The notes under the pieces: model-generated
What the model was told of the DNA's origin: nothing
Seen by the model: the letters and a program-made list of their open reading frames with translations, nothing else
Database searches by the model: none
Origin: CAYXZO01 sp964469505
GTDB lineage: Bacteria > Fidelibacterota > UBA8477 > JABMPR01
Reading direction: 5' to 3'
DNA length: 14,406 bases
NCBI GenBank assembly: GCA_964469505.1
Contig: CAYXZO010000058.1
Span: 1-14,406, forward strand
In this document: positions 1 through 6,321 of the stretch, piece by piece
How the letters are laid out: each line of letters opens with the position of its first letter
Numbering within the stretch: position 1 is the stretch's first letter
Position numbers and translations under genes: made by a program

Positions 1-136
1 AAATTAAGGAGGAACTTCGTCTACCAAAATTACCCTCTTAACATATTGCCTTATAGACCAATATACCCTATGTACCGACCAATCCCTCCCTATCACCCCT
101 CGATCCCCCTTTTTTTGTTCTACCATTCTTCTAAAA

Positions 137-180
137 CGAACGGAGTGGGACGTTTAAAACCGTCCGCGACGTCAATTTTC
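137..180 (-). repeat. Diverged copy of dispersed spacer repeat
   Basis: Read on the minus strand this carries the same core as the copies near 3740 and 9730: GAAAA, TGACGTCG, CGGACGG, TTTT, ACGTC and CCCACTCCG in the same order. It lacks the long T-tract at its left edge, so it is the most diverged or truncated member. It lies just downstream of the tRNA terminator. The rest of positions 1-136 is C-rich low-complexity sequence with no gene I can support. Confidence 0.45.
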
Positions 181-190
181 TGCCAGAATA

Positions 191-214
191 ATAAAAACGC
201 CGCCCGAAGGCGGC
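191..214 (-). terminator. Intrinsic terminator of the tRNA-Val transcript
   Basis: On the minus strand a perfect 6-bp stem GCCGCC/GGCGGC with a TTCG tetraloop is followed by GTTTTTATT. It begins six bases after the tRNA discriminator base, which fits Rho-independent termination of a monocistronic tRNA transcript. Confidence 0.85.
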
Positions 215-219
215 TGGGG

Positions 220-293
220 TGGTCGATGCAGGATTCGAACCTGCGACCTTCCGGATGTGAACCGGACGCTCTGACCAACTGAGCCAATCGACC
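220..293 (-). tRNA. tRNA-Val (anticodon CAC)
   Basis: The 74-nt minus-strand sequence folds as a complete cloverleaf. The acceptor stem is GGTCGAT/ATCGACC with discriminator A. The D-arm is GCTC/GAGC, the anticodon stem TCCGG/CCGGA with loop TTCACAT, the variable loop 5 nt, and the T-arm GCAGG/CCTGC with loop TTCGAAT. The anticodon CAC sits at 259-257 and decodes the valine codon GUG. The 3' CCA is not encoded (CCC follows the discriminator), so CCA must be added enzymatically. The gene has its own promoter upstream and terminator downstream. Confidence 0.95.
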
Positions 294-311
294 AGCTAGA
301 AAAAGCGCGCC

Positions 312-340
312 AATATAGACTTATCCGTACCTAAAAGCAA
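312..340 (-). promoter_or_regulatory. Predicted sigma70-type promoter of tRNA-Val
   Basis: On the minus strand TTGCTT (340-335) is separated by exactly 17 bp from TATATT (317-312), a 5/6 match to the -10 consensus. It is followed by a GC-rich discriminator, GGCGCGC, and then 11 bases to the tRNA 5' end. A GC-rich discriminator is the known hallmark of stable-RNA promoters under stringent control. That regulation is inferred here. Confidence 0.6.
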
Positions 341-377
341 TCTCCTCCCACCAAGTCTCTGGCCTAATCACCAGTAG

Positions 378-1550
378 TCACTTCAAGTTGTAATCAACCA
401 AACGATAACCAATCCGTATGCTGGCCACCCAGTAATCATCAGCTAATTGACTACCATCGGGTAGAATAGGATTGCGTACCAATTGCACATCAGGACTTAT
501 TTCCAAATCGAAAGCCAGAGGATAGCGCAGATATATTTCGGTGAGGACCGGTCGACTGATCTGGGTGTCAGAGAATTTGGCCAGGTCTTGTAAATCGGAT
601 GAAGGGCCCCGGTAAGCCAGTCCAGCGCCCCATACCCCGGCCCCCAGGTTGCCCTCCACTGCCAGACTACCGAAGCGGGGAAAAGTGAAAACACGGTCAT
701 CGGCCACTCCCAAGCGGGCACTCCAACGCAGCCGACCAAAAGAGCCGTCAGCCACAAGGTAGAATCCTCCGATTCCATCGTACCATCGCTCGCGCAGGTA
801 GGAGTACCATCTGGCGTTGCTATGCCATAAACCCACAGTCCATTCAATGCTACCCAAAGGCTCCAGCAGCTCCCCGATCAAGAAAGCGGCCTTTTGGGCG
901 TCGTCGAAACGCAGCAAGGTGCTATAAGTGCAGTCCCCATCTCCCAGTCCCGGTGTTTTAAGCAGCATTAGGTTAATCCCCAGATCACCCAGCAACTTTT
1001 CCGCCCGATAAACCATGCCCAGGGTATAATCTGGGAAGGGAATGGTGGGATTGTTTACCAGGGGAGCGGCCAGGAACTGGGACGTTTCGTCATTGGCAAT
1101 TGAATTGACATCGGCAAAGGCGGAGGGATCCACCATCCCAAGGGTTAAAAGTCCAGGCCCCAACGGATAGGCCAGGTGTAATTCGGAAAGTTGGAGTCGA
1201 CCGTGCCCACTGGAGTCCAAGGCGGTGCCGGCGTCTCCATTTACCTGAGGAATGGCAAAGGCAGCCGCTACGCCATGGCTTAAAGGTGTAGTGCAACCCT
1301 CCAGGTACAGGGTCAGGACCGCGGCGCCCCAGCTTTTAGTGGCCACTATATCGAGGGAACTCAAGGGTTCATCACTGGCTTGAATTTTTTCCACGTGTTG
1401 CCAGGTGGAGGTTAGGGAAATTTGGAGAGAATTTACCAAGCCCGTTTTTCCCAATCCTCCGTGGCGTTCGCCCTGAGCGTTCAGAAAAGCTGGCAACAAT
1501 AATAACGCACACCAGCAAGCAGCTTCGCAATATTTTCCAACCAACTTCAT
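378..1550 (-). CDS. OprB-like carbohydrate-type outer membrane porin
   Basis: A 390-residue protein with an N-terminal hydrophobic signal-peptide-like segment (about residues 13-25, possible cleavage after FLNA). The rest is rich in short alternating amphipathic strands with aromatic residues, as expected of an outer-membrane beta-barrel. NDETSQFL (153-160), VNNPTIPFP (165-173) and ISPDVQLVRNP (351-361) resemble conserved stretches of the OprB porin family, which passes sugars and other small solutes across the outer membrane. Length is slightly below typical OprB (about 400-450). The ATG follows a GGGGGGAAG stretch that could act as a ribosome site. It lies 72 bp downstream of the amidotransferase gene and just upstream of the tRNA promoter, with no clear terminator. 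The substrate cannot be read from the sequence. Family assignment is fairly sure, substrate unknown. Confidence 0.7.
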   Translation of the reverse strand: MKLVGKYCEAACWCALLLLPAFLNAQGERHGGLGKTGLVNSLQISLTSTWQHVEKIQASDEPLSSLDIVATKSWGAAVLTLYLEGCTTPLSHGVAAAFAIPQVNGDAGTALDSSGHGRLQLSELHLAYPLGPGLLTLGMVDPSAFADVNSIANDETSQFLAAPLVNNPTIPFPDYTLGMVYRAEKLLGDLGINLMLLKTPGLGDGDCTYSTLLRFDDAQKAAFLIGELLEPLGSIEWTVGLWHSNARWYSYLRERWYDGIGGFYLVADGSFGRLRWSARLGVADDRVFTFPRFGSLAVEGNLGAGVWGAGLAYRGPSSDLQDLAKFSDTQISRPVLTEIYLRYPLAFDLEISPDVQLVRNPILPDGSQLADDYWVASIRIGYRLVDYNLK

Positions 1551-1622
1551 AAATAGACTTCCCCCCTCGTTAATGATGAGTTCCGATCCACGGAGTGTTT
1601 ATTTCGCAGATGAATACCCAAG

Positions 1623-2318
1623 CTACAGAATTTGCTCCTGGCTCTCAATCAGCAGCTTTAAGTAGAAACGCAAATATTTAAACCGTTCTGAATCCTCCAA
1701 CATTTCCCCAGCGCTTTGCACAAAAGGTTCATTCTGGTATTGGAGCAAATCGTGGGTGATCAATTCCTTGGCTATCTCGGGGGTAGTCTCCAGGTGAAAT
1801 TGTAATCCCAGAATCCGCTGATCCCACCAGAACCCTTGTACTGCAGTGGCTTCACTCCGGGCCACAGGTAACGCTCCGGACGGCAAAGGGAAGGTATCGC
1901 CATGCCAATGGAAAGCCAGCAGGGTATCCGGCATTGCACTTCCCAAAGGAGTAGCACGAAATTCCGGCGCTAGTTGAATTTCAAACCAGCCGATTTCTTT
2001 GTGGGGATTGGGATAAACCTTAGCGCCCAGGATTTCCGCCAGGAGCTGAGCACCCAGGCAGATTCCCCAGATCAATTTTCCCCGTTCCACCCCCTCTCCT
2101 AACCACGCTTTCTCCTGACGCAGCCAGGGGTATTGCTCTTCATCGCCTACACCCATGGGACCACCCAGCACCAAAGCCCAATCAACTTCCTCCCACTCAG
2201 GCAGGGATTCATCGGCGTACAAACGCACCAGCTGTAAACGGTGACCCCGGCGCGACATTATAGGCTCCAGGGCTCCCGGGGATTCATACGGCACGTGCTG
2301 TAAACAGACGATCCGCAA
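1623..2318 (-). CDS. Class I glutamine amidotransferase, GMP-synthase-like
   Basis: A 231-residue stand-alone GATase1 domain of the kind annotated as GMP synthase-like. The catalytic triad is visible: nucleophile Cys87 in GICLGAQ, then His175 and Glu177 in LQFHLET. The oxyanion region LGGPMG (51-56) also fits. Such proteins hydrolyse glutamine to supply ammonia, or act on gamma-glutamyl compounds. There is no GMP-synthase ATP-pyrophosphatase domain, so guanine synthesis is not implied. The start appears to be TTG, because MRIVCLQHVP matches the usual family N-terminus and no ATG or GTG lies nearby. It begins 14 bp after the cupin gene's stop with no strong Shine-Dalgarno, so it is probably translated from the cupin mRNA. 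The exact substrate is unknown. Confidence 0.8.
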   Translation of the reverse strand: MRIVCLQHVPYESPGALEPIMSRRGHRLQLVRLYADESLPEWEEVDWALVLGGPMGVGDEEQYPWLRQEKAWLGEGVERGKLIWGICLGAQLLAEILGAKVYPNPHKEIGWFEIQLAPEFRATPLGSAMPDTLLAFHWHGDTFPLPSGALPVARSEATAVQGFWWDQRILGLQFHLETTPEIAKELITHDLLQYQNEPFVQSAGEMLEDSERFKYLRFYLKLLIESQEQIL

Positions 2319-2332
2319 GTGAAACGGTCTGG

Positions 2333-2647
2333 TTATTTGATCATAATCAGCAGCATTTTGAAATCGGTATCGGCAGTAAGTCCGTGGGGCTTGCCAGCGG
2401 GCATGAGGAGCATTTCCCCCGTTTTTACGGTAAAGGGTTCGCCCGCCAGGGTAATGGTCACTTGCCCTTCCAGCACATATACCAAAGCGTCATAGGGCGA
2501 GGTGTGTTCACTCAGACGTTGGCCGGCGGCAAAGGCAAATAGGGTCACTGATCCCGACTTTTTGTCCACCAGCGTTTTACTGACAATGGCGTCGGCCTGA
2601 TAATCCAAAGCCTTGCTTAGTTCGGTAGGTTCTGATATTAAAGTCAT
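2333..2647 (-). CDS. Small single-domain cupin protein
   Basis: A 104-residue single cupin barrel. The two cupin motifs are recognisable: GQRLSEH...VYVLEGQV (42-63) and GEMLLMPAGKPHG (77-89). Motif 1 keeps only one His (H48), and the second His of the usual HxH pair is absent. H88 is the His of motif 2. The metal site may therefore be altered, as in several small cupins of unknown substrate. The ATG at 2647 is preceded by a good Shine-Dalgarno, AAGGAG, 7 bases upstream. The glutamine amidotransferase gene follows after 14 bp, so the two form a likely operon. The 117-bp upstream spacer contains two copies of GACTAGT and a TTGACA box without a well-placed -10. Function cannot be specified beyond a small-molecule-binding or enzymatic cupin. 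Confidence 0.8.
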   Translation of the reverse strand: MTLISEPTELSKALDYQADAIVSKTLVDKKSGSVTLFAFAAGQRLSEHTSPYDALVYVLEGQVTITLAGEPFTVKTGEMLLMPAGKPHGLTADTDFKMLLIMIK

Positions 2648-2764
2648 AAACAGGCTCCTTGATTTATGGGTTGGAGAAAAATATCTCTGAGACTAGTAAA
2701 AGTCAGTCTGGAAATGCGAATATATCAAAAGGAAATTACCCGGAATATTGTCAACTTTGACTAG

Positions 2765-3160
2765 TTACGGAATGCTGTGGAATCCCTGCTCTACGAAATG
2801 GGAATCGAAAGTGAAAGCGGTGGATATTTCCATTGAACGCATAACGGTAAAGCTTATATGGTCAACTAGACTTAGACGCCGGTGACCGGTTTTCAGAAGA
2901 TTGGAAACGCTGCTTTTGTGCACCGACTCACCAACCCAAAAGACGTCTATGACCGGTAGAACGTCCTTATCAAGAGTACGGACAGCTTTCATGCCGAGAC
3001 GTCTTTGAACCAAAGCGAAGGTTTCAATTAAAACATAATTGGTTGTTAAAAGCTTCTCCCGACTCTCCAGCAATCGGCGCCAGGTATTCTTGGCCTGTAC
3101 ATGATTTAAATCATCAGCGTCAAGGACAGCGTAGAGGGCTGAAGTATCTATAAAGACCAT
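2765..3160 (-). CDS. PIN-domain toxin (VapC-like ribonuclease)
   Basis: A 131-residue PIN domain. The acidic residues of the Mg-dependent RNase site are present: Asp5 in FIDTSAL, Glu46 in NYVLIETFAL, Asp100 in LSLVDHISF and Asp119 in AFTFDSHF. VapC-type toxins cleave tRNA or other RNA and are neutralised by the protein encoded just upstream. The start codon overlaps the upstream antitoxin stop by one base (TAATG), typical of translational coupling in toxin-antitoxin pairs. The gene is more A+T rich than the shikimate genes, which suggests horizontal acquisition. Identity as a PIN domain is sure. The toxin role is inferred from context. Confidence 0.85.
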   Translation of the reverse strand: MVFIDTSALYAVLDADDLNHVQAKNTWRRLLESREKLLTTNYVLIETFALVQRRLGMKAVRTLDKDVLPVIDVFWVGESVHKSSVSNLLKTGHRRLSLVDHISFTVMRSMEISTAFTFDSHFVEQGFHSIP

Positions 3161-3414
3161 TAATCCCGATATTCGTCGGCCAGGTAATCGTCATGCCGGT
3201 TTGAAACATTGCTGTGGCCTGAATGAAATCTTCCGGCAGCTTTAATAGCCGCTTCAGCCGCTTGTTTTGAGTACGTTTTTCCGGATAATTTTATGAGAAA
3301 ATCGTCAACGCTTTTTCTAACCAGTGACGCTACCGAAAGCTTATGCTGCTTGGCCAATTTCTTAAGAGCTTTCACCTGGTCATCTCTTAATGACACATTT
3401 TTCTTAACAAGCAT
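3160..3414 (-). CDS. Ribbon-helix-helix (CopG-like) antitoxin
   Basis: An 84-residue basic protein. The N-terminal 40 residues fit a ribbon-helix-helix DNA-binding fold: a short strand (KKNVSLR, 4-10), then two helices (DDQVKALKKLAKQ and SVASLVRKSVDDFL). The C-terminal tail, ending near HDDYLADEY, is the usual toxin-binding extension of antitoxins paired with PIN toxins. The ATG at 3414 is preceded by a strong GGAGGA at 8 bases, part of which lies inside a palindrome that could be the autoregulatory operator. The toxin gene follows with a one-base overlap. Confidence 0.8.
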   Translation of the reverse strand: MLVKKNVSLRDDQVKALKKLAKQHKLSVASLVRKSVDDFLIKLSGKTYSKQAAEAAIKAAGRFHSGHSNVSNRHDDYLADEYRD

Positions 3415-3422
3415 ACATAATC

Positions 3423-3435
3423 CTCCTTCAAGGAG
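3423..3435. promoter_or_regulatory. Palindrome over the antitoxin ribosome site, candidate operator
   Basis: CTCCTT-C-AAGGAG is a perfect 6+6 bp inverted repeat around one base. It lies between the predicted -10 box and the antitoxin start and overlaps the Shine-Dalgarno. Ribbon-helix-helix antitoxins commonly bind such sites to repress their own operon. A role here is inferred. Confidence 0.4.
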
Positions 3436-3437
3436 TA

Positions 3438-3467
3438 ATCATAATTGCTGATTTTATGTAATTACAA
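3438..3467 (-). promoter_or_regulatory. Predicted promoter of the CopG-like/PIN pair
   Basis: On the minus strand TTGTAA (3467-3462), an 18-bp spacer and TATGAT (3443-3438, 5/6 to consensus) sit immediately before the palindrome at 3423-3435. The transcription start would fall inside or at the edge of that palindrome, giving a very short leader. Confidence 0.45.
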
Positions 3468-3571
3468 GGAAATTTCAGATAAAAAAGCTGCCGATTACTC
3501 TTAAACGTTTCAGGAGCAAGTATACGGTACCAAAACTATCCGTGCCTACTGCCTGAGATAAACCCAGTTCC

Positions 3572-3660
3572 TTTTTTTAATTTTTTTCAAGAAAGAGGAC
3601 GCCCGTAGCAGAGTTAAGCGTTCCACCCCACTCCATGGGGGATGTGACCGCTGACCGGAG
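3572..3660 (+). repeat. Dispersed poly-T element, copy 2
   Basis: T7-AA-T7 is followed by CAAGAAAG, a diverged core (GGACGCCCG...GTTAAGCGTTCCACCCCACTCCATGGGG) and then GTGACCGCTGACC. The order of blocks matches the copies at 3713-3790, 4650-4726 and the minus-strand copy at 9672-9761. The shared GTGACCGC(C/T)GACC block beyond the core ties it especially to the 9672-9761 copy. Confidence 0.6.
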
Positions 3661-3712
3661 ACCACCGACGGCGGAGCGCTTAGTTCTCTCGCAAAGAGCG
3701 CCAAGAGCGCAG

Positions 3713-3790
3713 CGCTTTTTTTGTTTTTTTAAGAAAGGTGACGTCGAAGTCGGGTTTTGACGTTTCATCCCGCTCCAGGGGAAAGATAGA
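3713..3790 (+). repeat. Dispersed poly-T element, copy 3
   Basis: Two T-runs separated by G are followed by AAGAAAGGTGACGTCGA, GTTTTGACGTTTCATC and CCGCTCCAGGGGAA. This is the closest relative of the minus-strand copy at 9672-9761, sharing AGAAAGGTGACGTCGA and CATCCCGCTCCAGGGGAA exactly. It sits in direct tandem with copy 2, about 50 bp apart. Confidence 0.65.
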
Positions 3791-3880
3791 CTGCTGAACG
3801 GCCTGCCCCGGCGGGAGAAGCAGTCCCCTTCGTCATTTAAGCAATTGCTCCCAGTGCCGAATCTCTATGGCCAGTGTTGA

Positions 3881-3996
3881 AGATTGCTTCGTCATCCCGA
3901 TCAGCCGGAAGGTCACGCCGATAGGCGGATTCGCCCTCTGGCGAACAGACCCGCCTACTGGCGGGCAAGTCGGGATTCCTCGCAAAGACATGATCT
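3881..3996. repeat. Miniature inverted-repeat-like element with three hairpins
   Basis: Outer arms ATCCCGA (3894-3900) and TCGGGAT (3970-3976) enclose three consecutive hairpins, each with a 4-base loop: CGCC-GATA-GGCG (3916-3927), TTCGCC-CTCT-GGCGAA (3930-3945) and CCCGCC-TACT-GGCGGG (3950-3965). Flanks AGATTGCTTCGTC and CCTCGCAAAGACATGATCT form a looser outer inverted repeat. A half copy of the right end (TCGGGATT...CCTCGTAATGACA) occurs at 9322-9350. It has no coding capacity and resembles REP- or MITE-like junk elements. Confidence 0.5.
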
Positions 3997-4009
3997 CTTC
4001 CCCTTTTTA

Positions 4010-4052
4010 CCTAGCAACCTAGATACCCTGTTTCCTGCTTCCTGGTTCCTTT
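4010..4052 (-). repeat. Short octamer array plus heptamer array
   Basis: On the plus strand CCTAGCAA and CCTAGATA (4010-4025; on the minus strand TATCTAGG, TTGCTAGG) are 8-bp units. After a short joint come TTCCTGC, TTCCTGG and TTCCTTT (4032-4052), 7-bp units. The same two arrays adjoin in the same order at 9437-9516. The GTATCTAGGTTGCTA stretch on the minus strand is shared exactly with 9259-9273. Confidence 0.55.
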
Positions 4053-4063
4053 CTCCCGTCTCC

Positions 4064-4636
4064 CTATTTCAATCCCACCATCGCCGTTTTAATCATCTCC
4101 ACCGCGATGGCCACCAGCATTAGTCCCATTATACGGGAAAGAATTTCCAGGCCCTGGCGACCGATCCAGCGGGATAAGGGACGGGCGAAATACATGGCTC
4201 CCCAGAACAAGAGCAGATTCACCACCAGCGCCATTAGGGGCAACCAGTAACCATAGCGCTGCACCAGCAGGATTACCGCCGTAATGGCGCCGGGTCCGGC
4301 AATCAGGGGCGTGGCCATGGGGATAATGATATCTTTGGCATACTGCCGTTCCCCTGCCGGTGAAATATCCAGCACATACATTAATCCCAGAAGCAACAGC
4401 ACCAGTCCCCCACCCACCTGAAAGGAAAACAGCGATACACCAAAGAATTCCAACACCGGTTGACCTATAAACACGAAGGGCAGCAGAATCAGAAAAGCCA
4501 CCCGGGCCGCCCGATGGGCTGAAAGCCGCGCCCGGGCATCGGAGTAGGAACTGGTCAGCGTGATGAAAATCGGTAACCCACCGAAGGGGTCCAGAATCAC
4601 CAGCAGCATTACGAAACTATGCCAGAAAGCATCCAT
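4064..4636 (-). CDS. MarC-family integral membrane protein
   Basis: A 190-residue, very hydrophobic protein with about six membrane helices (roughly residues 5-25, 44-62, 70-90, 106-126, 131-152 and 166-188). The MarC family signatures are present: DPFGGLPIF (16-24), PMATPLIAGPGAITAVILL (106-124) and GLEILSRIMGLMLVAIAVEMI (162-182). Length is normal for the family (about 190-220). It resides in the inner membrane. MarC was once linked to multiple antibiotic resistance, but that link was not upheld and no substrate is firmly known. The ATG at 4636 has only a weak ribosome site. The 167-bp gap from aroB contains a dispersed poly-T element, so co-transcription with aroB is uncertain. Confidence 0.88.
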   Translation of the reverse strand: MDAFWHSFVMLLVILDPFGGLPIFITLTSSYSDARARLSAHRAARVAFLILLPFVFIGQPVLEFFGVSLFSFQVGGGLVLLLLGLMYVLDISPAGERQYAKDIIIPMATPLIAGPGAITAVILLVQRYGYWLPLMALVVNLLLFWGAMYFARPLSRWIGRQGLEILSRIMGLMLVAIAVEMIKTAMVGLK

Positions 4637-4649
4637 CTTTTCACTGTAA

Positions 4650-4726
4650 CTTTTTGTTTTTCAGTTTTTTTGAGAAAGGCACGCCGAGGACGGTGTTGCA
4701 CGTCGTTCCGCGCTCTATGGGGCAAG
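4650..4726 (+). repeat. Dispersed poly-T element, copy 4
   Basis: CTTTTTGTTTTTCAGTTTTTTT is followed by GAGAAAGGC, ACGCCGAGGACGG, TTGCACGTCGTTCC and GCTCTATGGGG. The block order is as in the other copies, with CACGCC in place of GTGACGTC. It lies between aroB and the MarC-type gene, with the T-tract only 13 bp from the MarC start. Confidence 0.6.
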
Positions 4727-4803
4727 TCATTACTTTGGAACGAAAGTCCAGCATGGCCCCATCGCCCTTAATCCAGCCCCGCCCTCCGGCCGCCGGGGGG
4801 ACA

Positions 4804-5931
4804 TCAGCGCCGGAAAGGGAAATCCGCATACAGCTCATCCAGCACCGTTTTCACCAACTGCGGGGCAAGGGCGGTACGCAACACCGTGTTACCAATATTG
4901 CGCAGGAGCACCCACACCAGCACTCGCTGGCGCTTTTTTTTGTCGAATTCCAACGCAGCGGTCACTTTCTCCCGGTCGGGTAAGGCTTGGGGACCCCGCC
5001 AGGGAATGCGCTGCAGCAAGGCTGTGGCGCGAGCCTGCACTTCCTCCGGCGTATCACCGGTAAGAACTCCCAGCCGCAGCGCGGCCCACATACCCAATAA
5101 AATCGCCTCCCCATGACGATACCAGCGATAATCACCGGCAGCCTCCAGGGCATGGCCCAAGGTGTGACCGAAGTTCAGTATCCGCCGCAGGTCCTGTTCC
5201 CGCTCGTCCTGGGCCACCACTTCCCCCTTCAAACGCGCGGCCCAGAGTACCGCCCGGCTAACCAATTCCCAATCGAGCTCTCTCCCTTCTCCACCTGCGT
5301 CAGGCACCAGTTGCGCCAGATTCTTCTCCAGAAAGGTAACCAGCTCCGCGTCCCGAATGAGAGCCATTTTAGCCAGTTCCGCTAAGCCACAGGTCCACTC
5401 CCGCACCGGCAAAGTAGCCAACACGCGGGGATCGGCCAGCACCAGGCGGGGCGCATAGAAACAACCGGCCAGGTTCTTACCCACCGTCAGGTTAACCCCG
5501 GTTTTACCACCCACGGAAGAATCCACCTGGGCCAACAGAGTGGTAGGCACCTGCACATAAGTTACTCCCCGGAGTATAATGGCCGCGGCAAAACCGGTGA
5601 GATCCCCCACCACGCCCCCGCCCAGAGCCACCAGGGTGCCGTTACGCTCCATTCCCTGCTGCAGGAAGTGTTCCAGCAAATCCCTGAGCCTGTCCCAGTT
5701 CTTGGATTCTTCGCCGGCGGGGAAAACATATTGAATGATACGGTAGCCTGCGTCTCTCAAAGTCGAAGTGACTGTTTCTCCGTATAATTGATGCACGTTC
5801 GTGTCGGAAACCAATCCCACCGGACCTTGGAGGCCGACTTCTTTCATTAAAGCTCCCAATTCCATCATGACGCCGGGAGCGGCATGGTAGGAATAATCAC
5901 CCGCTGAGGAAGTAATTCGTAGCAAAGTCAC
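4804..5931 (-). CDS. aroB: 3-dehydroquinate synthase
   Basis: Cytosolic enzyme of shikimate pathway step 2, converting DAHP to 3-dehydroquinate with NAD and a divalent metal. The 375-residue length is normal. Visible motifs: NAD-binding GGGVVGDLTGF (104-114), QVPTTLLAQVDSSVGGKTGVN (127-147), and metal ligands Glu185 (GLAELAK), His256 (NFGHTLGH) and His273 (RHGEA). The start is GTG at 5931. An in-frame TGA lies 9 bases upstream and no nearby ATG exists, so GTG (or the TTG two codons later) is the only plausible start, with a weak GAAG ribosome site. It is separated from aroK by about 1.5 kb of toxin-antitoxin genes, although the two are often adjacent in other bacteria. Own promoter not evident. 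Identity is certain. Confidence 0.97.
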   Translation of the reverse strand: MTLLRITSSAGDYSYHAAPGVMMELGALMKEVGLQGPVGLVSDTNVHQLYGETVTSTLRDAGYRIIQYVFPAGEESKNWDRLRDLLEHFLQQGMERNGTLVALGGGVVGDLTGFAAAIILRGVTYVQVPTTLLAQVDSSVGGKTGVNLTVGKNLAGCFYAPRLVLADPRVLATLPVREWTCGLAELAKMALIRDAELVTFLEKNLAQLVPDAGGEGRELDWELVSRAVLWAARLKGEVVAQDEREQDLRRILNFGHTLGHALEAAGDYRWYRHGEAILLGMWAALRLGVLTGDTPEEVQARATALLQRIPWRGPQALPDREKVTAALEFDKKKRQRVLVWVLLRNIGNTVLRTALAPQLVKTVLDELYADFPFRR

Positions 5932-6000
5932 TCTACTTCAAAATGAGATGCGTTTGCCATTGATTATTAACCAAAAACTGAAGCTAATCCGATTGATCAG

Positions 6001-6030
6001 GGAACAAAATTCAGGTCTAGCAGACCATGA
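6001..6030 (-). terminator. Possible intrinsic terminator after hicB
   Basis: On the minus strand TCATGGTCT-GCT-AGACCTGA forms an 8-bp stem with one bulged T, directly followed by ATTTTGTT. It begins two bases after the hicB stop. The stem is only moderately GC rich and the T-run is short, so termination would be partial. If it works, it separates hicB from aroB. Confidence 0.4.
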
Positions 6031-6032
6031 TA

Positions 6033-6242
6033 TTATGCAAAAGCCAATCTGCCCTTGGGCTGAGGTATTGGATGTCCCAGCTCTTTAGCTGTTTCTATCC
6101 ATTCTTGAATGATGGTTTCCATGTTAGCAAGGGCTTCTTGATAGGTAGCTCCATCAGCAGCACAACCTGGCAATTCAGGAACTTCCGCAATAAAGGCTTG
6201 ATCCTCTTCGCTCCAATAGATAATCACTTCATACTTAGTCAT
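6033..6242 (-). CDS. hicB: HicB-type antitoxin, apparently orphan
   Basis: A 69-residue protein typical of the short HicB family. It has a YEVIIYWSEEDQAFIAEVPELPG-like start (residues 4-26) and the DGATYQEALANMETIIQEWIETAKELG helix region (30-56), a partial RNase-H-like fold that binds HicA. The ATG at 6242 follows GGGAG. No DNA-binding helix-turn-helix is appended. No intact hicA is present on either side. A short frame just upstream looks like the last 28 codons of hicA and overlaps the hicB start by 8 bases, as in intact hicAB pairs. It probably survives as an orphan antitoxin. Confidence 0.85.
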   Translation of the reverse strand: MTKYEVIIYWSEEDQAFIAEVPELPGCAADGATYQEALANMETIIQEWIETAKELGHPIPQPKGRLAFA

Positions 6243-6321
6243 CTATCTTGGCTCCCAGTTTGTACTTTAATATAACATTACGCACTTGTTTTACCTGGTA
6301 TGGTTTTGATTGATTTGGCCC
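6235..6321 (-). pseudogene. hicA: Probable 3' remnant of a hicA toxin gene
   Basis: A 28-codon open frame between an in-frame TAA and its own TAA. Its translation contains SKPYQVKQVRNVILKYKL and ends AKIDD. This resembles, from memory, the C-terminal end of some HicA toxins (KPYQV.Q....I.KY.L pattern). Its stop overlaps the hicB start (ATGACTAA), the arrangement expected of a coupled hicAB operon. Upstream the frame is closed by two stops and I find no convincing GSH-type HicA core, so the toxin would be inactive. The match is to a short stretch only. Confidence 0.4.

Larger units (their letters stand above)
3415..4063. other. 649-bp non-coding spacer filled with repeats
   Basis: No open frame here looks like a protein family. 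The spacer holds the promoter and operator of the toxin-antitoxin pair (3423-3467) and two copies of the dispersed poly-T element (about 3572-3660 and 3713-3790). Between them lie three imperfect 9-bp units, CGCAAAGAG, CGCCAAGAG and CGCAGCGCT (3690-3716). After them come a GC-rich hairpin with 7-bp outer arms GACTGCT/AGCAGTC (3789-3825), a three-hairpin element (3881-3996), and short octamer and heptamer arrays (4010-4052). Only its right edge runs into the 3' end of the MarC-type gene. Confidence 0.7.

Noticed and set aside
46..282. Plus-strand open frame ending in QDSNLRPSGCEPDALTN
   Set aside because: The tail is the well-known false translation of the antisense strand of a tRNA gene, here tRNA-Val. 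The front part is low-complexity spacer.
3577..3768. Minus-strand 63-codon open frame
   Set aside because: It runs through two copies of the dispersed poly-T element and the 9-bp units between them. It has no family resemblance, and similar Lys-rich ends arise wherever the element's A-tract is translated.
4778..4800. GC-rich hairpin just after the aroB stop as a terminator
   Set aside because: The stem exists, but no T-run follows on the minus strand, so it does not fit an intrinsic terminator.
4654..4983. Plus-strand 109-codon open frame over the aroB 3' end
   Set aside because: It lies mostly antisense to aroB and starts inside a poly-T element copy. It is a shadow of a real gene.
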